Part shown: positions 33,288 to 39,248 of the stretch, piece after piece
Layout: the number at the start of each line of letters is the position of its first letter
Numbering within the stretch: position 1 is the first letter of the stretch
Assembly (NCBI GenBank): GCA_905235675.1
Contig: CAJONC010000012.1
Location: forward strand, 1-39,248
Direction of reading: 5' to 3'
Length of the DNA: 39,248 nt
DNA from: an uncultured Bacteroidales bacterium
GTDB lineage: Bacteria; Bacteroidota; Bacteroidia; Bacteroidales; UBA932
Program-made: the position numbers and the translations under genes
Notes under the pieces: model-generated
Database searches by the model: none
The model's input: only the letters and a program-made list of their open reading frames with translations
Told to the model about the DNA's origin: nothing

Positions 33288-34560
33288 AACCATTCTCGCC
33301 GCAGCGGCGGTGCTGCTGCTTGTAATTGCGATCATCCTGCCCGTCCACAAAGGCGGGAAAGAGAAGAACGGGCCCGGCAGCAAGAGCATCAACTCGGTGA
33401 TAACCAACGAGATGTCCGACACCGCTTCGCTCGCCAAACTCGACCGCGACATGAAAAGATTCATGCAGCAATGGCAGATACGCGGGCTCGAACTCAGCAT
33501 AATGCGCAACGATTCGCTGGTTTATGCCAAAGGCTACGGGCTTGCCGACCAGTTCAGCGGCGAAGAGATGACTCCGGGGCATATCATGAGAGTCGCTTCC
33601 GTGAGCAAGCTTATCACCGCCGCCGGCATCATGAAGCTTGTGGAAGAAGGCAGGCTGTCGCTGTCTTCAAAGGTGTTCGCCCCGGGAGGGCCGCTTGCAG
33701 ACACGCTCTACACCAACCACATCACCGACAAGGCATATTACGACATAACGGTCGAAGACCTGCTCCGTCACGAAAGCGGGCTTTCCATCCGCAGGGGCGA
33801 TCCGATGTTCACCACCCGCGACATCATGAACATTTACCATCTCGACGAGGCCCCCGATTCCAAAACCCTCACCTCGCTCGCAGTGAGGCGCAGGCTGGCT
33901 TTCCGACCGGGCAACGGAAACGAGTATTCCAATTTCGGATACCTGCTGCTCAGCATGGTGATTGAGAGTGTCACCGGAAAGGATTATGAAGAATGGATGC
34001 AGGAAAACGTGCTCCATCCTGCCGGATGCTATGACATGCACCTGGCATACAATTACTTCGAGCAGAAATACCCCAACGAAACCCGCTACCACATGCAGGA
34101 CAACGACCCCAGGGTGCCCGAATACAACAACAGCGCCGACTCGGTGGTACGCTGCTACGGAGGCAACGACATCAGGGCCCTCAAGGGCGCCGGAGCATGG
34201 GTGTGCTCGGCAGCGGAACTCGCCCGTTTCGTGGCGTCGATAGACGGGAGACCGCAGGTGCCGGACATACTGTCGAAAAGCAGCGTTCGCGCAATGACCG
34301 CATACATCCCCGAGCATAAATACTCCCTTGGCTGGAACGACACCGACCCCTTCAAGGGCTGGCTGCGCACTGGAACCCTTTCCGGCACCAGTGCTTATGT
34401 AATGTATTATCCCGACGGAGAATGCTGGATTCTCATATCCAACACCCACAATTGGAAAGGCCCGCGCTTTTCCCGCACCCTGCGCAGCTTCGTGAAGCAG
34501 TGCAAAGACCGCTACAGCGCATCCATTCCCGCACGCAATCTCTTCGACCTGGTCAAATGA
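33265..34560 (+). CDS. Serine hydrolase, class C beta-lactamase/PBP fold
   Basis: The 431-residue protein has one N-terminal membrane helix (about 8-27) and a periplasmic serine beta-lactamase-like domain. The SxxK motif is in RVASVSKLITA (near 111-121), the YxN motif is in NEYSNFGYLL (near 214-223), and a third motif of RTGTLSGTSAY (near 370-380) takes the place of KTG/HxG. Such proteins include DD-peptidases, D-amino-acid hydrolases and esterases, and most are not true beta-lactamases. It overlaps the MATE gene by 23 nt and the glycosidase by 4 nt, so it is fully inside the operon. Confidence 0.9.
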   Translation: MHLKIKYKTILAAAAVLLLVIAIILPVHKGGKEKNGPGSKSINSVITNEMSDTASLAKLDRDMKRFMQQWQIRGLELSIMRNDSLVYAKGYGLADQFSGEEMTPGHIMRVASVSKLITAAGIMKLVEEGRLSLSSKVFAPGGPLADTLYTNHITDKAYYDITVEDLLRHESGLSIRRGDPMFTTRDIMNIYHLDEAPDSKTLTSLAVRRRLAFRPGNGNEYSNFGYLLLSMVIESVTGKDYEEWMQENVLHPAGCYDMHLAYNYFEQKYPNETRYHMQDNDPRVPEYNNSADSVVRCYGGNDIRALKGAGAWVCSAAELARFVASIDGRPQVPDILSKSSVRAMTAYIPEHKYSLGWNDTDPFKGWLRTGTLSGTSAYVMYYPDGECWILISNTHNWKGPRFSRTLRSFVKQCKDRYSASIPARNLFDLVK

Positions 34561-35690
34561 AGAAGCTTCCGTTCATACTGCTCGTTTTCTGCATCTTCGC
34601 CCTCTCCTGCCCTGCCCGTACTGCGGCAGGTGAAGAAGGATGGACCGAGATGCGCGGGGCATGGATAGCCACCGTGGGAGGGCTCGACTGGCCAGACAGC
34701 AGGGACGATGCAATAGTACAGCAGCTGAAGCTGATAGAGCAGATACGCGGACTTCGCGAACTGGGATGCAACACGGTTTTCTTCCAGGTTGTGAGCAACA
34801 TGGACGCCCTCTACCCTTCGGAGCTGCTGCCCTGGAGCGCAGTTCTCACCGGCGAGGAAGGACGCGACCCCGGCTATGACCCCCTGGAGCTTGCGGTAAA
34901 GGCCGCCCACGAATGCGGGATGCAGATCCATGCCTGGATAAATCCCCTCAGGGTGAGCCGCAGCGACAAAGACCCCCATTGCAGCTCGCATATAAGCAGA
35001 ACCCATCCTGAATTGGTGCAGAGATACGACCACAGGCTCTACCTCGACCCCGGTTTCCCGGAAGTCCCGGAGATGCTGTCCGCGATTGCTTCAGAGATAG
35101 TTGGCAGCTACGAAGTGGACGGGCTGCATATCGACGATTACTTCTATCCCGACGGCCTTGCAAAGAATGCAAAAGGCTGGAAAATGGACAGTTACAGAAA
35201 GTACGGCAAAGGCATGAAACTGGACGCCTGGCGCTTCGAAACCATAAACAATGTCGTGAAAGTCCTATACGACGCCACCCACGCGGCACGGAGTACAGCC
35301 GTGTTCGGAGTGTCCCCTTCAGGACGCCTGGTGAATACCTGCAGGCTTTACGCCGACCCGAGGATGTGGGTGAACGAAGGCACCGTCGACTATCTTGCTC
35401 CCCAGATTTACTGGGCCATAGGCCGCGACGACGATGCAGCCTTCGAGAAAGTGCTGGAATCCTGGCAGTTCTTCAGCAAAGGGGTTCCGGTTTATGTCGG
35501 ACTTGCCGCCTACAAATACGCAGGGGGCATCACGAAAGGTCCTGACGCCCCCTATCTTTCGATCGGAGAATTCAAAAAGGAGCTCGAACTGTGCCGCGAG
35601 GCCTGGTATGTGAAGGGCCATATCTGGTTCCGCACCAGCGACATCCTTCGCGACGACTTCAAAACCTATATCCTTTCCGAACTGTATTAA
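34557..35690 (+). CDS. GHL10-type family glycosidase (YngK-like)
   Basis: The 377-residue protein has an N-terminal signal (about 1-24; the Cys in FALSC might be lipidated, but the lipobox is weak). A (beta/alpha)8 domain of the glycosyl hydrolase-like 10 group (PF02638) follows. Typical features are MRGAWIATVGGLDWP (near 32-46), CNTVFFQVVSNMDALYPS, GMQIHAWINPLR, the DGLHIDDYFYPD stretch (near 187-198) with the likely acidic catalytic residues, FGVSPSG, and VDYLAPQIYWAI. Its substrate here is unknown. The true start is the ATG at 34557 at the end of the serine hydrolase gene. Its stop overlaps the pta stop by 4 nt on the other strand. Confidence 0.9.
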   Translation: MKKLPFILLVFCIFALSCPARTAAGEEGWTEMRGAWIATVGGLDWPDSRDDAIVQQLKLIEQIRGLRELGCNTVFFQVVSNMDALYPSELLPWSAVLTGEEGRDPGYDPLELAVKAAHECGMQIHAWINPLRVSRSDKDPHCSSHISRTHPELVQRYDHRLYLDPGFPEVPEMLSAIASEIVGSYEVDGLHIDDYFYPDGLAKNAKGWKMDSYRKYGKGMKLDAWRFETINNVVKVLYDATHAARSTAVFGVSPSGRLVNTCRLYADPRMWVNEGTVDYLAPQIYWAIGRDDDAAFEKVLESWQFFSKGVPVYVGLAAYKYAGGITKGPDAPYLSIGEFKKELELCREAWYVKGHIWFRTSDILRDDFKTYILSELY

Positions 35691-36691
35691 GCATCCATCG
35701 CCTGGCAGGCGGTGATGGCTATCATCTTGTAGATGTCATCCACGGAGCATCCGCGGCTGAGGTCGTTCACCGGCTTGGCAATACCCTGGAGTATGGGGCC
35801 TATGGCATCGGCATGGCCGAGCCTCTGCACGAGCTTGTATCCGATGTTGCCGACTTCCAGGTTGGGAAATACCAGTACGTTGGCCTTGCCCGCAATCTCG
35901 GAACCGGGAGCTTTCTTTGCACCCACCGAAGGCACGAGGGCGGCGTCCGCCTGCAGTTCCCCGTCAATCTTCAAGTTCGGGTCGAGTTCCTTCGCAAGTG
36001 CCGTGGCCTCAACCACTTTGTCCACCACTTCGTGCTTTGCCGAACCCTTGGTCGAGAAGGAAAGCATAGCCACGCGGGGATCTTCGAATCCGGCCACGCT
36101 CTTTGCGGTACGGGCGGTGCAGACAGCTATCTGGGCAAGCTGGTTCGCGTCCGGCGCGGGAGTAACCGCCACGTCGCCTATCACCAGCACGCCGTCTTCG
36201 CCATATTCGGGAGCCTGGGTAATCATCAGCATGGCGCCGCTCACGCAAGTGATTCCGGGAGAGCATTTGATAATCTGGAGCGCGGGACGCAGGGTGTCTC
36301 CGGTGGTGGAGAGAGCTCCGCTTATCTGGCCGTCGGCATCGCCGCTCTTGATGATGAGGCAGCCGAAATAAAGGGGATTCAGCACGGTCTGGCGGGCCAC
36401 CTCGATAGTCATGCCCTTCTTCTGGCGGAGCTGGAACAGCAGCTGGGCGTATTCCTCCGTCTTTTCGGAAGTCGCGGGGTCGATGATGGTGGCCTTGTCG
36501 ATGTGCGTGAGGCCGAGCTTGCCCGCGAGGGCGAAGATTTCGTCGGGATTGCCGATAAGGATGATGTCGGCGAGGTCATCCGCGAGGGCCCTGTCGGCCG
36601 CGGTAAGGGTACGTTCCTCGAGCGATTCGGGGAGCACGATGCGCTGCTTGTTGCTTTTTGCGCGCGCGATAATCTGATCTATGAGTGCCAT
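35687..36691 (-). CDS. pta: Phosphate acetyltransferase
   Basis: Pta converts acetyl-CoA and phosphate into acetyl phosphate and CoA. The 334-residue protein is the short single-domain form. Typical segments are IVLPESLEERTLTAA near the N-terminus, TTGDTLRPALQIIKCSPGI, VIGDVAVTPAPDANQLA, VAMLSFSTKGSAKHEVVDKV, and the ANVLVFPNLEVGNIGYKLVQ end. It lies 3 nt downstream of ackA and is co-transcribed with it. Confidence 0.96.
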   Translation of the reverse strand: MALIDQIIARAKSNKQRIVLPESLEERTLTAADRALADDLADIILIGNPDEIFALAGKLGLTHIDKATIIDPATSEKTEEYAQLLFQLRQKKGMTIEVARQTVLNPLYFGCLIIKSGDADGQISGALSTTGDTLRPALQIIKCSPGITCVSGAMLMITQAPEYGEDGVLVIGDVAVTPAPDANQLAQIAVCTARTAKSVAGFEDPRVAMLSFSTKGSAKHEVVDKVVEATALAKELDPNLKIDGELQADAALVPSVGAKKAPGSEIAGKANVLVFPNLEVGNIGYKLVQRLGHADAIGPILQGIAKPVNDLSRGCSVDDIYKMIAITACQAMDA

Positions 36692-36694
36692 ATT

Positions 36695-37903
36695 CTATTT
36701 TGATACTATGTTCATTGTGTCGAGGGCTATCATGAGTTCCTCTTCCGTGGGGATGAGGGCGACCTTCACCCTTGAGTCGGGAGCGCTGATGAGGGCTTCC
36801 TCGCCGAAGGCCTTCCGGTTGGCTTCGTGGTCGAGTTTGACGCCTATGCTGCCGAGCCTGTCGCATACGCGCTGGCGCACTTTATAGTTGTGCTCTCCTA
36901 TGCCGGCGGTGAAGACTATGAGGTCCACCCCGTCGAGCACCACGGTGTAGGCGCCGATAAGTTTGATGATATCGTAAGTGAGCTTGTCTATCGCAAGGCG
37001 GGCGCGGTCGTTGCCAGAGGCGGCTGCATTTTCGGTTTCGCGCATGTCGGAGCTGATTCCGGTAAGGCCGATGAGACCGCTCTTCTTGTTCATGATGGTA
37101 GTCATCTCGTCGGGGGAGATATTGTCCTTCTTCATGAGGTAAGGAATCACGTTGCAGTCGACATTTCCGCAGCGGGTACCCATAATCATGCCTTCCAGCG
37201 GGGTGAATCCCATAGAGGTATCCACGCACTTGCCGTTCCTGACCGCAGTGATGGAAGACCCGTTGCCTATGTGGCAGGTGATTATTTTGGAATTGTTGAT
37301 GTCCAGGCCGGCGAACTCGGCGCCCCTGCGGGAAACATACTGGTGGGAAGTGCCGTGGGCTCCATAGCGGCGCACGTGGTAATCGGTGTAGTACTTATAA
37401 GGAAGCGCGTACATGTACGCGTAATCAGGCATGGTCTGATGGAAGGCCGTGTCGAAAACCACCACCTGGGGAGTCTTGGGAAGGACCTTGGAGATGGCAT
37501 GGATTCCGAGGAGATGGGCGGGATTGTGCAGAGGTGCGAAGTCGCAGCAGATTTCTATCTTGCGCAGCACGTCGTCGTCGACAAGGCAGCTGCCGTCGAA
37601 GAAATCGGCACCCTGCACTATGCGGTGGCCTACGGCATCCACATCGTCGAAAGAATTCAGCACTCCGTAAACGGGATCCACGAGGGCGTCCATCACGAGC
37701 TTCATGCCAAGCGCATGGTCGGGAATGGGCATGGCCTTTTCGAAGCCTTCCTTTCCTTTGGGCTTATGGGTGATGTTGCCTTCCGGAAGTCCTATTTTTT
37801 CTACAAGCCCCTTGGCTTTTACCTGATAATCGGAAGCACTCTTCATGTCGAAAAGCTGATACTTGATCGACGAGCTTCCGCAATTGATGACAAGAATGAT
37901 CAT
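36695..37903 (-). CDS. ackA: Acetate kinase
   Basis: AckA moves phosphate from acetyl phosphate to ADP, making ATP and acetate. The 402-residue length is typical. Family motifs are clear: LVINCGSSSIKYQLF at the start, VFDTAFHQTMPDYAYMYALP (near 148-167), RRYGAHGTSHQYVS with the catalytic His/Arg region, HIGNGSSITAVRNG, DTSMGFTPLEGMIMGTRCG, and VFTAGIGEHNYKVR. The end is also standard. It is followed by pta and has its own promoter box upstream. Confidence 0.97.
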   Translation of the reverse strand: MIILVINCGSSSIKYQLFDMKSASDYQVKAKGLVEKIGLPEGNITHKPKGKEGFEKAMPIPDHALGMKLVMDALVDPVYGVLNSFDDVDAVGHRIVQGADFFDGSCLVDDDVLRKIEICCDFAPLHNPAHLLGIHAISKVLPKTPQVVVFDTAFHQTMPDYAYMYALPYKYYTDYHVRRYGAHGTSHQYVSRRGAEFAGLDINNSKIITCHIGNGSSITAVRNGKCVDTSMGFTPLEGMIMGTRCGNVDCNVIPYLMKKDNISPDEMTTIMNKKSGLIGLTGISSDMRETENAAASGNDRARLAIDKLTYDIIKLIGAYTVVLDGVDLIVFTAGIGEHNYKVRQRVCDRLGSIGVKLDHEANRKAFGEEALISAPDSRVKVALIPTEEELMIALDTMNIVSK

Positions 37904-37933
37904 ATTTGATTGTTATGTGTTTTCAACAGCTTA

Positions 37934-37941
37934 CAAAATTA
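37934..37941 (-). promoter_or_regulatory. -7 box of ackA-pta
   Basis: On the minus strand TAATTTTG matches TAnnTTTG, 30 nt from the ackA start. CTTG 20 nt upstream (37965-37962) is a near match to the -33. Confidence 0.5.
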
Positions 37942-37943
37942 AG

Positions 37944-37951
37944 AAATTTTG
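37944..37951 (+). promoter_or_regulatory. Possible -7 box of the ComEC-like gene
   Basis: AAATTTTG differs from TAnnTTTG at one position and is about 33 nt from the ATG at 37985. It is next to the divergent ackA box. Confidence 0.3.
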
Positions 37952-37984
37952 GCTATTTTAGCAAGCGCTGAAAGCGAATGGCTT

Positions 37985-39040
37985 ATGGACAGACTGCACT
38001 CTACGGTGCCGCTGTCATTCCCTTTCGCCGCAGGTGTTGCGCTGGCGGAGTTCGCTCCCCTGCCATCGGGCTCGCTGCAGGTATCGCTGTTTGCCGTTTC
38101 CGCCACACTGTTGCTGTTGTGCAGCGGCTTACGGTGCGGAAGATTCATGGCTATGCCGTGTTATTTCTTCCTTGGAGTATTCTGCGCCTGCCTTTCATCC
38201 CTCCCCGGCTGCGGCGCAAGCTCCCCGGGATTTGTCCGGTCCGGACTGGACGCCACTGAAAACCTTATCGATTCCATCCCCTTTGCCCGCGAAGGTACGG
38301 GTGCGTTGCTGCGCGCCCTTCTCACAGGGCAGAGGGACAGGCTTATGGGGGAAACGGTGGCAGCCTTCCGCAGAAGCGGAGCATCGCACATACTGGCGCT
38401 TAGCGGAATGCATCTCGGCATAATTTATCTCCTGCTGGAGAAAGCCTCGGGGCTGATGGGCAGGGGAAGGAAGGCGTACGCCCTCCGCAGCATACTCATC
38501 ATACTCTGCTGCTGGTACTACGCCCTCTTCACAGGAGCATCTCCCTCAATAATCAGGGCATGCCTTTTCATCAGCCTGAACGAAGTCCTGAAACACTTCC
38601 CGCAAAGGGAGAGAAACGCCGTGAATATCTGGAGCACGGCACTGCTGATCCAGCTTTGCATAACACCCGCAGCCATACGGAGCATCAGTTTCCAGCTGAG
38701 CTATCTCGCCATGCTCGGGATTTTCACCCTCTACCCTGTCCTCGACGGCATTTACCCTCCCGGAAAGGGTCCGGTGCGGAAGATATGGTCGTCGATGGCG
38801 ATGTCGATTTCGTGCCAGGCCCTCACCGCCCCGCTCGTATGGCTGCGTTTCGGCACCTTCCCCAAATACTTCCTGCTCACGAACCTGCTTGCCCTTCCGA
38901 TTACCACCCTGCTGATGTTCTGCGCCTGCACTACCCTGCTGCTGAGCGCAATCGGCCTCTGTCCGGAGATAGCCGTCAGGGCCACGGACTTCCTGGCCTC
39001 CCTGCTCACCGGCTGCCTCGAAATAATATCACGGATGTAA
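37985..39040 (+). CDS. Short ComEC/Rec2-type membrane protein
   Basis: The 351-residue protein has several membrane helices and the ComEC/Rec2 Competence domain (PF03772): SGASHILALSGMHLGIIYLL (near 135-155), LFTGASPSIIRACLFISLNE, and SFQLSYLAMLGIFTLYPVLD. Full-length ComEC proteins, about 600-800 residues, form the channel for DNA uptake and also have an OB-fold region and a C-terminal metallo-beta-lactamase domain. This one lacks both: the first helices are followed almost at once by the Competence domain, and it ends in a normal stop. It may be a reduced form or need a separate nuclease partner. The ATG at 37985 is preferred over an in-frame TTG at 37949. Confidence 0.82.
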   Translation: MDRLHSTVPLSFPFAAGVALAEFAPLPSGSLQVSLFAVSATLLLLCSGLRCGRFMAMPCYFFLGVFCACLSSLPGCGASSPGFVRSGLDATENLIDSIPFAREGTGALLRALLTGQRDRLMGETVAAFRRSGASHILALSGMHLGIIYLLLEKASGLMGRGRKAYALRSILIILCCWYYALFTGASPSIIRACLFISLNEVLKHFPQRERNAVNIWSTALLIQLCITPAAIRSISFQLSYLAMLGIFTLYPVLDGIYPPGKGPVRKIWSSMAMSISCQALTAPLVWLRFGTFPKYFLLTNLLALPITTLLMFCACTTLLLSAIGLCPEIAVRATDFLASLLTGCLEIISRM

Positions 39041-39066
39041 AGTCATGTTGTCAGTATGCGCCTGTC

Positions 39067-39248
39067 TCATTCTCCGGAATATCTGCCGGCAAACAGTATG
39101 GCGCCGGTACCGGATTCGGTGATGAGATAAAGGAAGGGATGGTCGGCATGGAAAACAATATGCTCTCCGGGGCCGACAGAAGTTGCATACATTCCGGCTG
39201 AAGAGACGACTGCGGCTTCTGTCCCTTCTTCGTCCACTTTGATGACAG
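39067..39248 (-). CDS. Serpin (serine protease inhibitor), C-terminal end only
   Basis: The last 60 codons of a minus-strand gene are present, running off the window edge. The sequence matches the serpin reactive-centre loop and C-terminus. VIKVDEEGTEAAVVSSAG gives the hinge (E-E-G-T-E-A-A), and the FHADHPFLYLI and GAILFAGRYSGE strands are the conserved end. Counting from the hinge puts P1-P1' near Thr-Ser in MYATSVG, within one or two residues. Serpins trap target proteases irreversibly; gut bacterial ones are thought to block host or community proteases. It is convergent with the ComEC-like gene, 26 nt apart. Confidence 0.88.
   Translation of the reverse strand, partial: VIKVDEEGTEAAVVSSAGMYATSVGPGEHIVFHADHPFLYLITESGTGAILFAGRYSGE

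Noticed and set aside
33265..34560. Antibiotic-resistance beta-lactamase.
   Set aside because: The fold and SxxK/YxN motifs fit the broad class C family, but the third motif is RTG, an N-terminal anchor is present, and it sits in an envelope operon. Nothing points to beta-lactam resistance.
35695..35718. Imperfect hairpin CCATCGCC / GGCGGTGATGG just after the GHL10 stop.
   Set aside because: It has a 3-nt bulge and no U-tract, and falls in the 3' coding part of pta, so I do not call a terminator.
1..39248. Search for tRNA, rRNA, CRISPR arrays, insertion sequences, phage genes or a defence island.
   Set aside because: No tRNA-like T-arm sequence, rRNA stretch, regularly spaced repeat, transposase, integrase or known defence domain was seen by eye. 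Base composition is even across the window.

Overview
The window looks like a chromosomal segment from a member of the Bacteroidales (Bacteroidota), probably an uncultured, fairly GC-rich lineage (mid-50s % GC by eye). Three things support this. Several genes belong to families typical of the phylum: a histone H1-like Hc1 protein, DUF4293, a DUF3822-like gene next to rsmD, tandem YitT proteins, and double-FKBP and SPOR lipoproteins. Intergenic regions repeatedly carry the Bacteroidota sigma-ABfr -7 box (TAnnTTTG). Clear Shine-Dalgarno sequences are rare. I see no rRNA, tRNA, CRISPR array, insertion sequence, phage gene or integrase. It is mostly ordinary core genome, packed tightly, with no gene-free stretch longer than about 150 bases.

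Layout. (1) 1-1700: rplY (L25/CTC) and pth, then a 58-residue histone H1-like gene, each unit closed by a hairpin terminator. (2) 1720-3830: a secreted M6-type metalloprotease with a small lipoprotein, convergent with dnaK (3837-5741, minus). (3) 5866-7549: an RluA-type pseudouridine synthase whose end overlaps the end of a membrane-linked AraC-type regulator by 95 nt. (4) 7664-13970, minus: an operon of SPOR lipoprotein, M28-like/TonB-C fusion, leuS and two YitT paralogues. (5) 13997-19855, minus: gyrA, a TPR protein, a CapA-like phosphoesterase and phoH. (6) 19953-21397, plus: an orphan ClpN-domain protein and a secreted esterase. (7) 21394-25716, minus: CoA-transferase, prfA, a membrane LytTR regulator, a DUF4293 protein and a nucleoside phosphorylase. 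(8) 25768-26559, plus: mazG. (9) 26554-29739, minus: a membrane-anchored protein of unknown function, a DUF3822-like protein, rsmD and cstA. (10) 29843-35690, plus: a five-gene coupled operon of NrnA-like DHH phosphoesterase, double-FKBP lipoprotein, MATE exporter, serine hydrolase and GHL10-type glycosidase. (11) 35687-37903, minus: ackA-pta. (12) 37985-39040, plus: an unusually short ComEC-type membrane protein. (13) the 3' end of a serpin gene on the minus strand, running off the window.

How the genes work together. Most of the content is housekeeping: translation (L25, Pth, LeuS, RF1, RsmD, pseudouridine synthase), DNA topology (GyrA), protein folding (DnaK) and nucleotide clean-up (MazG, nucleoside phosphorylase, NrnA). 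AckA-Pta and the CoA-transferase point to acetate or short-chain acid fermentation, as expected of a gut-type anaerobe. The envelope theme is strong: M6 protease, SPOR and FKBP lipoproteins, the TonB-C fusion, the serine hydrolase, the glycosidase and the serpin are all predicted to be exported.

I did not find an obviously new multi-gene defence or mobile system. The points most worth a second look are: a TonB-C domain on a degenerate M28 peptidase with no membrane anchor; a CapA gene whose signal peptide has no legal start codon; -7 boxes placed 5-9 nt before start codons, implying leaderless mRNAs; a large dyad and spaced direct repeats upstream of the AraC gene; a dnaK terminator lying inside the opposing lipoprotein gene; a stand-alone ClpN protein; a mini-ComEC; and the coupled five-gene envelope operon.
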